Shown here piece after piece: positions 15,312-25,397 of a DNA stretch of 64,000 nt (positions are counted from its first letter, which is position 1; every line of letters begins with the position of its first letter). The notes beneath the pieces are model-generated. The model had not been told where the DNA came from. It saw nothing but the letters and a program-made list of their open reading frames with translations, and ran no database searches. A program made the translations under genes and the position numbers. This stretch comes from Streptomyces sp. DH24 (GTDB taxonomy: Bacteria; Actinomycetota; Actinomycetes; Streptomycetales; Streptomycetaceae), in assembly GCF_029813775.1 (NCBI RefSeq), contig NZ_JARVKW010000004.1, forward strand, positions 186,001 through 250,000, given 5' to 3'.

Positions 15312-17489
15312 ATGACCGAGAGCACCACCATCCGCTGGGAACAGGACGACACCGGTGTCGTCACCCTCGTCCTCGACGACCCGGGCCAGTCCGCCAACAC
15401 CATGAACCAGGCGTTCCGGGAGTCGCTCGCCGCGATCACCGACCGCCTGGAGGCCGAGAAGGACTCCATCCGCGGCGTCATCGTCACGTCCGCCAAGAAG
15501 ACCTTCTTCGCCGGCGGCGACCTGCGCGACCTGATCCGCGTCACCCCCGAGACCGCCCAGGACCTCTTCGACGGCGGCATGGCCATCAAGCGCAACCTGC
15601 GCCGCATCGAGACCCTCGGCAAGCCCGTCGTCGCCGCCATCAACGGCGCGGCCCTCGGCGGCGGTTACGAGATCGCCCTCGCCTGCCACCACCGCGTCGC
15701 CCTCGACGCCCCCGGCTCCAAGATCGGCTGCCCCGAGGTCACCCTCGGCCTGCTGCCCGGCGGAGGCGGCGTCGTCCGCACCGTCCGCATGCTCGGCATC
15801 ACCGACGCCCTGCTGAAGGTGCTCCTGCAGGGCACCCAGTACAACCCGCGGCGCGCCCTGGACAACGGCCTGGTGGACGAGGTCGCCGAGACGCGGGACG
15901 AACTCCTCGCCAGGGCGCGCGCGTTCATCGACGCCCACCCCGAGTCGCAGCAGCCCTGGGACCGGCCCGGCTACCGCATCCCCGGCGGAACGCCGTCCCA
16001 CCCCAAGTTCGCCGCCAACCTGCCCGCGTTCCCGGCCAACCTGCGCAAGCAGACGAACGGCGCGCCCTACCCGGCGCCGCGCAACATCATGGCCGCCGCC
16101 GTCGAGGGCGCCCAGGTCGACTTCGAGACCGCCCAGGTCATCGAGGCACGCTACTTCGTGGAACTGGCCGCCGGGCAGACCTCGAAGAACATGATCCAGG
16201 CGTTCTTCTTCGACCTCCAGGCCGTCAACTCCGGCGCCAACCGCCCCCAGGGCATCGAGCCCCGCAAGGTCACGAAGGTCGCCGTCCTCGGCGCCGGGAT
16301 GATGGGCGCCGGCATCGCCTACTCGTGCGCCCGCGCGGGCATCGACGTCGTCCTCAAGGACGTTTCCCCCGAGGCCGCCGCCAAGGGCAAGGGCTACTCG
16401 GAGAAGCTGTGCGCCAAGGCCGTCGCCAAGGGCCGCACCACGCGGGAGAAGGCCGACGCGCTGCTCGCCCGCATCACGCCCACCGCGGACCCGCAGGACC
16501 TCGCCGGCTGCGACGCCGTCATCGAGGCCGTCTTCGAGGACACCGCCCTCAAGCACAAGGTGTTCCAGGAGATCCAGCACGTCGTCGCGCCCGACGCGCT
16601 GCTGTGCTCCAACACCTCGACGCTGCCCATCACCGTCCTCGCCGAGGGCGTCGAGCGGCAGACCGACTTCATCGGGCTGCACTTCTTCTCACCGGTCGAC
16701 AAGATGCCGCTGGTCGAGATCATCAAGGGTGGGCGCACCGGCGACGAGGCGCTGGCCCGCGCCTTCGACCTGGTCCGGCAGATCAACAAGACGCCGATCG
16801 TCGTCAACGACTCGCGCGGCTTCTTCACCTCGCGCGTCATCGGGCACTTCATCAACGAGGGCGTCGCGATGGTCGGCGAGGGCATCGAGCCCGCGTCCGT
16901 GGAGCAGGCCGCCGCGCAGGCGGGCTACCCGGCCAAGGTGCTCTCCCTCATGGACGAGCTGACGCTGACCCTGCCGCGCAAGATCCGCGCCGAGTCGAAG
17001 CGGGCCGTCGAGGAGGCGGGCGGCACCTGGCAGACGCACCCGGCGGAGGCGGTCGTGGACCGCATGGTCGACGAGTTCGGCCGCACCGGCCGCAGCGGCG
17101 GCGCGGGCTTCTACGACTACGACGACAACGGCGGGCGCACAGGCCTGTGGCCGGGTCTGCGCGAGCACTTCACGAAGCCGGGACACCGCATCCCGTTCGA
17201 GGACATGCAGGAGCGCATGCTGTTCTCGGAGGCGCTGGACACCGTGCGGCTGCTGGAGGAGGGCGTGCTGACGTCGGTCGCCGACGCCAACATCGGCTCC
17301 ATCCTCGGCATCGGCTTCCCCGGCTGGACCGGCGGCGTCCTGCAGTACATCAACGGCTACCAGGGCGGTCTGCCGGGCTTCGTGGCACGCGCGCGTGAGC
17401 TCGCCGACCGCTACGGCGAGCGGTTCACGCCGCCCGCGCTGCTGGTGGAGAAGGCGGAGAAGGGCGAGACCTTCACCGACGCCGCCTGA
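15312..17489 (+). CDS. FadB-like enoyl-CoA hydratase / 3-hydroxyacyl-CoA dehydrogenase
   Basis: Bifunctional beta-oxidation enzyme, 725 aa. The N-terminal crotonase domain (about 1-260) has FFAGGDLRDL and the oxyanion segment NGAALGGGYEIALACHHR with catalytic Glu in CPEVTLGLLPGGGG. The NAD-binding domain starts near residue 318 with VAVLGAGMMGAGIAY, followed by IEAVFEDTALK, SNTSTLPI, the catalytic His in GLHFFSPVDKMPLVEII and the C-terminal dehydrogenase domain with DSRGFFTSRV. ATG 15312 gives the family N-terminus. It ends the operon before a 16-bp perfect hairpin. Confidence 0.95.
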   Translation: MTESTTIRWEQDDTGVVTLVLDDPGQSANTMNQAFRESLAAITDRLEAEKDSIRGVIVTSAKKTFFAGGDLRDLIRVTPETAQDLFDGGMAIKRNLRRIETLGKPVVAAINGAALGGGYEIALACHHRVALDAPGSKIGCPEVTLGLLPGGGGVVRTVRMLGITDALLKVLLQGTQYNPRRALDNGLVDEVAETRDELLARARAFIDAHPESQQPWDRPGYRIPGGTPSHPKFAANLPAFPANLRKQTNGAPYPAPRNIMAAAVEGAQVDFETAQVIEARYFVELAAGQTSKNMIQAFFFDLQAVNSGANRPQGIEPRKVTKVAVLGAGMMGAGIAYSCARAGIDVVLKDVSPEAAAKGKGYSEKLCAKAVAKGRTTREKADALLARITPTADPQDLAGCDAVIEAVFEDTALKHKVFQEIQHVVAPDALLCSNTSTLPITVLAEGVERQTDFIGLHFFSPVDKMPLVEIIKGGRTGDEALARAFDLVRQINKTPIVVNDSRGFFTSRVIGHFINEGVAMVGEGIEPASVEQAAAQAGYPAKVLSLMDELTLTLPRKIRAESKRAVEEAGGTWQTHPAEAVVDRMVDEFGRTGRSGGAGFYDYDDNGGRTGLWPGLREHFTKPGHRIPFEDMQERMLFSEALDTVRLLEEGVLTSVADANIGSILGIGFPGWTGGVLQYINGYQGGLPGFVARARELADRYGERFTPPALLVEKAEKGETFTDAA

Positions 17490-17521
17490 CCCGCCCGGGG
17501 GGCGCGGAAGACGTCGTACGA

Positions 17522-17553
17522 ACGGTGGGTCCGCACGCGTGCGGACCCACCGT
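17522..17553. terminator. Perfect 32-bp palindrome, bidirectional terminator
   Basis: ACGGTGGGTCCGCACG (17522-17537) is followed directly by its exact reverse complement (17538-17553). The 16-bp stem lies between the FadB-like stop (17489) and the MerR stop (17595), where it can end transcription from both sides. Confidence 0.75.
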
Positions 17554-17594
17554 CCCGCGCGGGCCCCGTCGGAGGCGGGACCGCGGGCGTGCCG

Positions 17595-18287
17595 TCAGCG
17601 GTCCACCCAGGCCCGCAGTTCCTCCCGCAGCGACCGCTGGAACGCGGTCAGCAGCGCCTGCACCACGATGGGCTGCATGTGCGCCGACAGCGACCGCACG
17701 TCCTGAGCGGCCCGCTCCGACGTCTCGCCGCGCAGCAGCTGAGACAGCTCGTGCGCGGCGGCACGCGCGTGCCCGGTCAGAACCGTCCGGGCGGCGAGGA
17801 TCGACTCCTGCGACAGCGGCACGTCCAGCAACTGCACACCGAGCCGCAGCAGACCGGAGTCCACGCGGAAGTCGTCGCCCTCGCGCGTGACGACGTCCAT
17901 CGCCACCAGCCGCTCCACGTCACCGTCGTCCAGCGCCCGCCCGGCCCGCCGCCGCAGCTCCTCCAGGGACACGGTCGCCACGGAGTCGGGCGCCCAGGAG
18001 GCCACGACCGCCCGGTGGATGGCCAGGTCGTCGGCGCTCAGGTCCGCCGGCAGCCGCTCCAGATACCGTTCGATGCCGGCCAGGGTCATGCCCTGCCGCT
18101 GGAGCTCCTCGATCAGCGCGAGCCGGGCCAGGTGCTCCCGGCCGTAGCGGCCCACGCGGCGCGGTCCGAGCACCGGCGGCGGCAGCAGGCCCCGGGTGCT
18201 GTAGAAGCGGATCGTGCGGACCGTGACGCCGGACCGCGCGGCCAGCTCGTCGATCGTGAGGGTCGGCTGCTCGGTGTCCGTCGTCAT
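17595..18287 (-). CDS. MerR-family transcriptional regulator
   Basis: 230-aa regulator with an N-terminal winged helix-turn-helix (TIDELAARSGVTVRTIRFYSTRGLLPPP, then GRYGREHLARLALIEELQRQGMTLAGIERYL), the MerR dimer-helix pattern. The C-terminal domain (about 90-230) is helical and has no metal-binding Cys cluster, so it is more likely an organic-ligand sensor. I chose ATG 18287, which begins the protein just before the helix-turn-helix; an in-frame extension to 18368 lacks support. It is divergent from the amino-acid permease, with a 209-bp shared intergenic region; whether it controls the permease is a guess. Confidence 0.88.
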   Translation of the reverse strand: MTTDTEQPTLTIDELAARSGVTVRTIRFYSTRGLLPPPVLGPRRVGRYGREHLARLALIEELQRQGMTLAGIERYLERLPADLSADDLAIHRAVVASWAPDSVATVSLEELRRRAGRALDDGDVERLVAMDVVTREGDDFRVDSGLLRLGVQLLDVPLSQESILAARTVLTGHARAAAHELSQLLRGETSERAAQDVRSLSAHMQPIVVQALLTAFQRSLREELRAWVDR

Positions 18288-18496
18288 GTGCAGCAGTATC
18301 ACTGTCTCACCAGAAGTGTGAAACCCTCCGGCGCCGTGTGAGATGTCCCGCTCTGTGACGTACCCCACCGCCTACCAGGGCGTTTGTCGGGGAAGGTGGG
18401 CCTGTGGTCTGTGCCCGCATCCAGGAGCGCCGGCCATGGCACATCCGGACACCCGGGGGAGACCCACCCGGGCGGCACCAGAGAGTAGAACGACCC

Positions 18497-19969
18497 GTGA
18501 GCAAGGACGCCGTGGACACGGCACAGGCCGTGCCCCGCACCGGGGCGGCCCAGAAGCCCGCGGACGCGGGCGACGCCGGTTACAGCAAGGACCTCAAGGC
18601 CCGCCACGTCAACATGATCGCCATCGGCGGCGCGATCGGCACCGGACTCTTCCTGGGCGCCGGAGGACGCCTGCACTCCGCCGGCCCGGCGCTCGCGCTG
18701 GCCTACCTCGTGTGCGGCGTGTTCGCGTTCTTCGTCGTCCGCGCCCTGGGCGAGCTGGTCCTGTACCGGCCGTCCTCCGGCTCCTTCGTGTCGTACGCGC
18801 GGGAGTTCCTCGGCGAGAAGGGCGCGTACGTCGCCGGCTGGATGTACTTCCTGAACTGGTCGACGACCGGTATCGCCGACATCACCGCGATCGCGCTGTA
18901 CACGCACTACTGGAGCCTGTTCACCGACATCCCGCAGTGGGTGCTGGCGCTGGCCGCGCTCGCGGTCGTGCTCGCGGTGAACCTGATCTCGGTGAAGATC
19001 TTCGGCGAGCTGGAGTTCTGGTTCGCGATCATCAAGGTGGCCACGCTCGTCGCGTTCATGCTGATCGGCATCTTCCTGCTGGCGACCCGGCACGAGGTGG
19101 GCGGCGGAACGCCCGGCCTGAGCGTGATCACCGACAACGGCGGGGTCTTCCCGCACGGCGTGATGCCGGTCGTCCTCGTCATGCAGGGCGTGATCTTCGC
19201 GTACGCCGCGCTGGAGCTGGTCGGCGTCGCGGCGGGCGAGACCGCCGAGCCGGAGAAGGTCGTCCCGCGCGCGGTGAACTCGATCATGTGGCGCGTGGGC
19301 CTGTTCTACGTGGGCTCGGTCGTCCTCCTCGCGCTCCTGCTCCCGGGTTCGGTCTACTCGGCCGACCAGAGCCCGTTCGTGACGGTCCTGTCGAAGATCG
19401 GCGTCCCGGCGGCCGACGACGTGATGAACCTGGTGGTCCTCACGGCCGCGATGTCGTCGCTGAACTCCGGCCTGTACTCCACGGGCCGCATCCTGCGCTC
19501 CATGGCGATGGCGGGCTCGGCCCCGAAGTTCACCGCCGTGATGAACCGCAGCCAGGTCCCCTACGGCGGCATCCTGCTCACCTGCGCCGTGTGCGTACTG
19601 GGCGTCGGCCTCAACTACCTCGTGCCGAGCCAGGCCTTCGAGATCGTGCTGAACGTGGCCTCCCTCGGCATCATCAGCACGTGGGTGATCATCATGATCT
19701 GCCACCTGGTCTTCGTCCGCCGGGCCAGGGCCGGCGAGCTCACCCGGCCGGGTTTCCGCCTCCCCGGCAGCCCGGTCACGGAGATCGCGACGATCGCCTT
19801 CCTCGTGGCGGTCCTCGGCCTGATGGGGAACGACCCCGAGGTCGGCCGCAAGACGCTGCTGCTCGTCCCCGTGATCGCGCTGATGCTGGTGGCGGGCTGG
19901 TTCGGAGTCCGCCGCCGCGTCGCACGGACCGCGGACCGCGAACTGACGGACCTCACCAAGGGCCACTAG
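18497..19969 (+). CDS. Amino-acid permease, probable L-asparagine permease
   Basis: 490-aa APC-superfamily transporter with about 12 membrane helices. The first carries the consensus MIAIGGAIGTGLFLGAGG, followed by GPALALAYLVCG and the ELVLYRPSSGSFVSYAREFLGEKGAYVAGWMY loop of the amino-acid/H+ symporter (AAT) family, in which AnsP, GabP and CycA fall. As I recall, the S. coelicolor gene here (SCO6734) is annotated as L-asparagine permease; substrate cannot be proven from sequence. GTG 18497 precedes a soluble 35-residue N-terminus; ribosome site is weak (AGAGAG). Confidence 0.88.
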   Translation: MSKDAVDTAQAVPRTGAAQKPADAGDAGYSKDLKARHVNMIAIGGAIGTGLFLGAGGRLHSAGPALALAYLVCGVFAFFVVRALGELVLYRPSSGSFVSYAREFLGEKGAYVAGWMYFLNWSTTGIADITAIALYTHYWSLFTDIPQWVLALAALAVVLAVNLISVKIFGELEFWFAIIKVATLVAFMLIGIFLLATRHEVGGGTPGLSVITDNGGVFPHGVMPVVLVMQGVIFAYAALELVGVAAGETAEPEKVVPRAVNSIMWRVGLFYVGSVVLLALLLPGSVYSADQSPFVTVLSKIGVPAADDVMNLVVLTAAMSSLNSGLYSTGRILRSMAMAGSAPKFTAVMNRSQVPYGGILLTCAVCVLGVGLNYLVPSQAFEIVLNVASLGIISTWVIIMICHLVFVRRARAGELTRPGFRLPGSPVTEIATIAFLVAVLGLMGNDPEVGRKTLLLVPVIALMLVAGWFGVRRRVARTADRELTDLTKGH

Positions 19970-19985
19970 GTCCGAGAGGTCGTCA

Positions 19986-20252
19986 GTGGGGGCCGTACGG
20001 TGGCGTCATCCGGAGATCGCGTACGTCCGCGGTGACGCCACCGCCACCGCCCCCGCCGCCCAGGGCGTCGAACCGATCGCCCATGTCTGCGACGACAACG
20101 GCGGCCGGGGCAAGGGCTTCGTGCCGGCCCTCTCCCGCCGCCGGCCGGAACCGGAGCGGGCCCACCGGACCGGGTACCGCACCCGCGCGGCGAACGGCCA
20201 CGGCGACCGACCCGGGCACGCCGTCAAGGTCCCGCCCGTACAAGGACGTTGA
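19986..20252 (+). pseudogene. Truncated macrodomain (ADP-ribose-binding) protein
   Basis: About 80 residues match the N-terminal half of bacterial macrodomains. The strand-and-loop EIAYVRGDATATAP is followed by PIAHVCDDNGGRGKGFVPALSRRRPEP (written in family order; the loop normally reads HVCND.GGWGKGFV). A deteriorating continuation (RAANGHGDRPGHAVKV) ends at a stop after 88 codons; a complete domain needs about 150-170 residues including the second phosphate-binding loop. The location right after the asparagine permease is where S. coelicolor has SCO6735, a macrodomain protein reported to affect antibiotic production (recalled). I infer that a 3' deletion has disabled the gene. Confidence 0.6.
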
Positions 20253-20343
20253 TCCACACGGTGGGCACCCCGTCAGGCGCCCCGGTCCCCGGCACCCCAC
20301 CGGCCCTCTTCTGCGCAGCAGTTGACCGATGTACCGTCCGCGC

Positions 20344-22302
20344 ATGCCGATACGCACGCGCTTCACGATCTGGAGACCGCTCGCGACGGCGGCCACGGCC
20401 GCTCTGCTGGCCACCGCCCTGACCACCCCCGCCTCGGCGGCGCCCGCCACTGCGCGGGAGAGCCTCCCCGTGTACTCGTACGACAACGCCGTCCGCGAGG
20501 CCGTCTGGGTGGACACCGGCCTCGACGGCGACGGCGACGGACGCGGCGACCGGGTCGCCGTCGACATCGTCCGGCCCCGCGAACCGGCCCGGCAGGGCCG
20601 CCGGATCCCCGTCGTGATGGACGCCAGCCCGTACTACTCCTGCTGCGGGCGCGGCAACGAGAGCCAGAAGAAGACGTACGACGCGGACGGCGACGTCGTA
20701 CAGATGCCGCTGTACTACGACAACTACTTCGTGCCGCGCGGCTACGCCTTCGTCGGCGTCGACCTCGCCGGCACCAACCGCTCCGACGGCTGCGTCGACG
20801 TCGGCGGCCGCTCCGACGTCCGGTCCGCGAAGGCGGTCGTCGACTGGCTCAACGGCCGCGGCAGGGCGTACACCACCCGCACCGGCACCGAACGCGCCGA
20901 AGCCACCTGGACCAACGGCCGCACCGGCATGATCGGCAAGAGCTGGGACGGCACGATCGCCAACGGCGTCGCCGCGACCGGCGTCGAGGGCCTGGAGACG
21001 ATCGTCCCGATCAGCGCGATCTCCTCCTGGTACGACTACTACTTCGCCAAGGGCGCCCCGCTGTACGACTCCGGCCCCGACTGGCTGTCGAACTACGTCA
21101 ACAGCCCCGACGCACGCGCCAGGTGCGCCGCCGTGCAGCGCGAACTCGTCGAGGGCGCGCCCCGCACCGGCGACTGGACACCGCTGTGGACCGAACGCGA
21201 CTACGTGCGGGCGGCGAGCAAGGTGAAGGCCAGCGTCTTCCTGGTCCACGGTATGCAGGACCTCAACGTCCGTATGCAGCACGTCGGCCAGTGGTGGGAC
21301 GCCCTCGCGCGGCACGGCGTCGAGCGCAAGATCTGGCTCTCCCAGACCGGCCACGTCGACCCGTTCGACTTCCGCCGCGCCACCTGGGTCAAAACCCTGC
21401 ACCGCTGGTTCGACCACGAACTCCTCGGCTACGACAACGGCATCGACCGCGAGCCGATGGCCGACGTCGAACGCAGCCCCGACCAGTGGGTCACCTCCCC
21501 TGTCTGGCCCCCGCGCGCCACCCACGCCGTGACGCTGCGCCCCGCCGCGGGCGACCGGCCCGGCGTCGGCACCCTCGGCCTCCGCCCCGGCACCGGCACC
21601 GAGACCTTCACCGACAACCCCGAGCACGGCGAGACCGACTGGGCCGCGCACATCGACCGGCCGACACCGGACAAGGCCGGCTTCACCACCGCGCCGCTCG
21701 CCCGCGACCTGCGGCTCGCGGGCTCCTCCCGGCTCACCGTCACCGTGACCCCGACCACGCCGACGGCCCATCTGTCCGCCGTCCTCGTGGACCTCGGCCC
21801 GGACACCGTCCGCGACTACGCCGCATCGGGGGAGGGCATCACCACGCTCACCGACCGCACCTGCTGGGGCGCGAGCACCACCGGCGACAGCTCCTGCTTC
21901 AAGGAGACCCGGGCGGACACCACCGACGTCGACCACACGATCGTCAGCCGCGGTTGGGCCGACCTCGGCAACCACGCCTCCGACCGGGGCGCCCCGCTCA
22001 CCCCGGGTCGCGCGTACACCATCACCCTCGACCTGGCCGCCACCGACCACGTCGTGCCCCGGGGCCACCGCCTCGCGCTGATCGTCGGCGGCACGGACCA
22101 GGGCCTCATCGACCCGCCCGCCGACACCCCGACGCTGACCGTGGACCTGTCCCGCACCTCGGCGCACGTCCCGGTCACCGGCGGCACGGCGGCCTTCGCC
22201 CGCGCCACCGCCGGGCAGCCGCCCGCCGCGCCCACGCCCACCGTCCTGGACGGCGTGCCGGAACCCCGCACCACCCACCGCGTCCCGGAGGGAGCCCGGT
22301 GA
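20344..22302 (+). CDS. Secreted Xaa-Pro dipeptidyl-peptidase (S15/CocE family)
   Basis: 652-aa exported serine peptidase. A Sec signal ([33 protein letters not shown]) occupies the first 35 residues. The alpha/beta hydrolase core has the nucleophile in GKSWDG, the acid in HGMQDLNV and the His in SQTGHVDP; a C-terminal jelly-roll domain (about 420-600) with [10 protein letters not shown] completes the X-Pro dipeptidyl-peptidase architecture. It would release X-Pro dipeptides outside the cell. ATG 20344 gives a clean signal peptide; ATG 20329 would add five residues. The M14 peptidase gene overlaps its stop, so the two form an extracellular protein-degradation pair. Confidence 0.88.
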   Translation: MPIRTRFTIWRPLATAATAALLATALTTPASAAPATARESLPVYSYDNAVREAVWVDTGLDGDGDGRGDRVAVDIVRPREPARQGRRIPVVMDASPYYSCCGRGNESQKKTYDADGDVVQMPLYYDNYFVPRGYAFVGVDLAGTNRSDGCVDVGGRSDVRSAKAVVDWLNGRGRAYTTRTGTERAEATWTNGRTGMIGKSWDGTIANGVAATGVEGLETIVPISAISSWYDYYFAKGAPLYDSGPDWLSNYVNSPDARARCAAVQRELVEGAPRTGDWTPLWTERDYVRAASKVKASVFLVHGMQDLNVRMQHVGQWWDALARHGVERKIWLSQTGHVDPFDFRRATWVKTLHRWFDHELLGYDNGIDREPMADVERSPDQWVTSPVWPPRATHAVTLRPAAGDRPGVGTLGLRPGTGTETFTDNPEHGETDWAAHIDRPTPDKAGFTTAPLARDLRLAGSSRLTVTVTPTTPTAHLSAVLVDLGPDTVRDYAASGEGITTLTDRTCWGASTTGDSSCFKETRADTTDVDHTIVSRGWADLGNHASDRGAPLTPGRAYTITLDLAATDHVVPRGHRLALIVGGTDQGLIDPPADTPTLTVDLSRTSAHVPVTGGTAAFARATAGQPPAAPTPTVLDGVPEPRTTHRVPEGAR

Positions 22303-23570
22303 ACCGTCTCCGCGCCCTGACCCTGACCACGGCGGCCCTGGCCGCGTCCCTGGCGGCGACGCCGGCGAGCGCGCACGACGCCCCGCCCCGTACCGGTTTC
22401 GAGCGCACCGCCGGTGCCCGCTGGACGACCCAGCCCGAGGAATGGGGCTTCCTCGCGGCCGTCGACCGGGCGAGCGACCGGGTGTCCGTCGACCGCGTCG
22501 GCACCACCGAGGAGGGCCGCCCGCTCCAGCTCGTCCGGGTCGGCACGGGCCGCGCGCCGAACACCGTGCTGCTCGTGTGCAGCCAGCACGGCGACGAGCC
22601 GGCCGGCCGCGAGGCGTGCCTGACCACCGTCCGCGACCTGGCGTTCGCGCGGGACACCCCGACCCGCCGCTTCCTGGAGCGCACCACCGTGCTGGTCGTG
22701 CCGACCGCCAACCCCGACGGCCGCGCCGCCGGCACCCGGGGCAACGGCGACGGCGTGGACGTCAACCGCGACCACGTCGCGCTGAAGACGGCCGAGGGCC
22801 GGGCGCTGGCCGCGCTCGTCCGGGACCACCGGCCCGACATCGTCTACGACCTGCACGAGTACGGCGCCACACCCCCGTACTACGACAAGGATCTCTTCGA
22901 CCTGTGGCCGCGCAACCTCAACACGGACGCGGCCGTCCACGACGAGGCCACCACCCTCTCCGGGGCGTACGTCCGTCCCGCGGCCGGGGCCGCCGGCCAC
23001 TCGACCGGCACCTACGGCATCTGGACCGACCCCGTCACGGGCGACCCGGTCCGGCAGGTCGCCGGTGACGGACAAGAGCGGATTTTGCGGAACATGTCCG
23101 GCATCAAGCATGCGGTGGGCCTGCTCATCGAGAGCCGCGTCGACGCCCTCACGGACGCCGAGAAGGCCGACGAGGCGCTCAACAACCGGCGCCGCGTGAC
23201 CTCCCAGCTAGCCGCCCTGGACGGCTTGTTCGGGTTCGCGAACGAACGGCGCGGCCGTGTCGAGGCGGCCACCGCGGCGGCCCGGACGGCCGGCCTCGCG
23301 GACACCGGGCCGGTGTACCTCGGCGGCGCCGACAACGACCCCGCCGAACCGGCCGAGGTGATCCAGGACCCGCCCTGCGCCTACCGCCTCGACGCCGCCC
23401 AGTACGCGGAGTTCGGCGACGAGCTGGCGCTTCACGGCGTGCGCGTGACACCGGACGGCGACGGCGCCCGCGTCCCCCTGCGCCAGCAGATGCGCGCGCT
23501 CGTCCCCTTGCTGCTGGACGGGAGGGCGGCGTATCACTTGACCACGGGTGAACCGGACACGACCTGCTGA
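22299..23570 (+). CDS. Secreted M14-family zinc carboxypeptidase
   Basis: 423-aa exported peptidase with a signal peptide ([25 protein letters not shown]). The M14 zinc site is visible: H and E in [12 protein letters not shown] (H-x2-E), third His in YDLHEYG, plus [22 protein letters not shown] and the ESR segment. It probably trims C-terminal residues or amidated peptides outside the cell. GTG 22299 overlaps the upstream TGA (GTGA) and has GGAGGGAG just upstream, so translation is coupled to the X-Pro peptidase. Confidence 0.88.
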   Translation: MNRLRALTLTTAALAASLAATPASAHDAPPRTGFERTAGARWTTQPEEWGFLAAVDRASDRVSVDRVGTTEEGRPLQLVRVGTGRAPNTVLLVCSQHGDEPAGREACLTTVRDLAFARDTPTRRFLERTTVLVVPTANPDGRAAGTRGNGDGVDVNRDHVALKTAEGRALAALVRDHRPDIVYDLHEYGATPPYYDKDLFDLWPRNLNTDAAVHDEATTLSGAYVRPAAGAAGHSTGTYGIWTDPVTGDPVRQVAGDGQERILRNMSGIKHAVGLLIESRVDALTDAEKADEALNNRRRVTSQLAALDGLFGFANERRGRVEAATAAARTAGLADTGPVYLGGADNDPAEPAEVIQDPPCAYRLDAAQYAEFGDELALHGVRVTPDGDGARVPLRQQMRALVPLLLDGRAAYHLTTGEPDTTC

Positions 23571-23672
23571 AGAGGTGAGAACGGCGTCGCATGTGGTAGC
23601 AGCGTATCGAGCGCGTCGGCGGATTTGCTTCCGCCACCCTCCGTCCCACTGACTCGGTGAAAGGTGCCGCCT

Positions 23673-25397
23673 GTGACGCACGACCAGGCAAGCGACAAGG
23701 AACGAGACGAGGGAGGTTCGCTACCCGGATCGGAAGCGGGCCTCCCCGGCCGGGGGCGGCCCAGCACCGACCGGATCGTGTTCGGCGTCACCGCCGTTCT
23801 CACCCTGGCGTTCGTGACCTGGGGCGCCGCGGCCACCGACTCCCTCGAAGACGTCTCCAGCAGCATGCTCGGCGGCCTGATGCACAACGGCGGCTGGGCG
23901 TTCATGCTGGCCGCCTCCGGATTCGTCGTCTTCGCGCTGTGGCTCGCGGCCAGCCGCTACGGCCGCATCCACCTCGGCGCCGAGGGCGAGAAGCCCGAGT
24001 TCCGCACCGTGTCGTGGGTCGCGATGATGTTCAGCGCCGGCATGGGCATCGGCCTGATGTTCTACGGCGTGAGCGAACCGCTGTCGCACTACACGACCCC
24101 GCCGCCGGGCACCGACCCGGCCGACTCCGGTGACCGCATGGAGGTGGCCATGGCCACCACCCTGTTCCACTGGACGCTGCACCCGTGGGCGATCTACGCG
24201 GTGGTCGGACTCGCCATCGCGTACAGCACCTTCCGCCGGCGGCGCCGCCAGACCATCAGCGCCGTCTTCACGCCGCTCATCGGCAAGCGGCACGCGGGCG
24301 GCGTCGGCGGCCGGGTCATCGACATCCTGGCGATCGTCGCGACCGTCTTCGGCTCGGCGGCCTCCCTGGGGCTCGGCGCGCTGCAGATCGGCTCCGGTGT
24401 GCAGGAGCTGGACTGGATGGACAAGGTCAGCACCGGGCTGCTCGTCACCATCATCGCGGTGCTGACCCTGGCGTTCGTGGCGTCGGCCGTCTCCGGTGTG
24501 GAGAGGGGCATCCAGTGGCTGTCCAACATCAACATGGTGCTGGCGCTGATCCTCGCCCTGTTCGTGTTCGTGGCCGGTCCGACCATCATCGTCCTGGACC
24601 TGCTGCCGTCGTCCGTCTTCGCCTACCTCGGCGAACTGCCGGACCTCGCCGGGCGCACCGAGGCCAGCGGCGGTGAGGGCGTCGCCACCTGGCTGAGCAG
24701 TTGGACGGTCTTCTACTGGGCGTGGTGGATCTCCTGGACGCCCTTCGTCGGCATGTTCATCGCCCGCATCAGCCGGGGCCGTACGATCCGGCAGTTCATC
24801 GGCGGCGTCATCCTCGTGCCCAGCACGGTCAGCCTGGTCTGGTTCGCGGTCTTCGGCGGCTCGGCGATGAGGCTCCAGGAACAGGGCAGGCTCGGCGAGG
24901 AGGCCACGCCCGAGGGGCAGCTGTTCGCCGTGCTGCGCGACTACCCCGTCGCCACCGCCACGAGCCTGCTGGTGATGATCCTGGTCGGCATCTTCTTCGT
25001 CTCGGGCGCCGATGCCGCGTCCATCGTGATGGGCAGCCTGTCGCAGAAGGGCGCGCTCGAACCGGGCCGTCTGGTCGTGGTGTTCTGGGGTGTGGTCACC
25101 GGTGCCGTGGCGGCCATCATGCTGCTGGTCGGCAGCGGCCAGGGCGACGCGCTGCAAGGCCTGCAGAACCTGACCATCCTCGCGGCGGCGCCGTTCGTCG
25201 TGGTGATGATCCTGATGTGCGTCGCGCTGATGCGGGACCTGCGCCGGGACCCGCTCATCGTGCGCGGCGAAATGGCGGGCGAGGCCGTCGAGATGGCCGT
25301 CATCGAGGGTCACACGAAGTATGACGGCGAGTTCCAGATCCGGGTCGGACCGGGCCCCGGCACGGACGTGGAGGGCGACCCGATCGGCAAGCACTGA
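23673..25397 (+). CDS. BCCT-family betaine/carnitine/choline transporter
   Basis: 574-aa sodium- or proton-coupled transporter for quaternary ammonium osmolytes. It has 12 predicted helices and the BCCT signature TVFYWAWWISWTPFVGMFIARISRGRTIRQF (about residue 345), plus SAGMGIGLMFYGVSEPLSHY in helix 3 with the Gly-rich segment. GTG 23673 has AAAGG 9 nt upstream; GTG 23664 is a possible alternative. The soluble C-terminus is short. Its 3' end overlaps the convergent D-amino-acid oxidase frame by 98 bp. Confidence 0.92.
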   Translation: MTHDQASDKERDEGGSLPGSEAGLPGRGRPSTDRIVFGVTAVLTLAFVTWGAAATDSLEDVSSSMLGGLMHNGGWAFMLAASGFVVFALWLAASRYGRIHLGAEGEKPEFRTVSWVAMMFSAGMGIGLMFYGVSEPLSHYTTPPPGTDPADSGDRMEVAMATTLFHWTLHPWAIYAVVGLAIAYSTFRRRRRQTISAVFTPLIGKRHAGGVGGRVIDILAIVATVFGSAASLGLGALQIGSGVQELDWMDKVSTGLLVTIIAVLTLAFVASAVSGVERGIQWLSNINMVLALILALFVFVAGPTIIVLDLLPSSVFAYLGELPDLAGRTEASGGEGVATWLSSWTVFYWAWWISWTPFVGMFIARISRGRTIRQFIGGVILVPSTVSLVWFAVFGGSAMRLQEQGRLGEEATPEGQLFAVLRDYPVATATSLLVMILVGIFFVSGADAASIVMGSLSQKGALEPGRLVVVFWGVVTGAVAAIMLLVGSGQGDALQGLQNLTILAAAPFVVVMILMCVALMRDLRRDPLIVRGEMAGEAVEMAVIEGHTKYDGEFQIRVGPGPGTDVEGDPIGKH

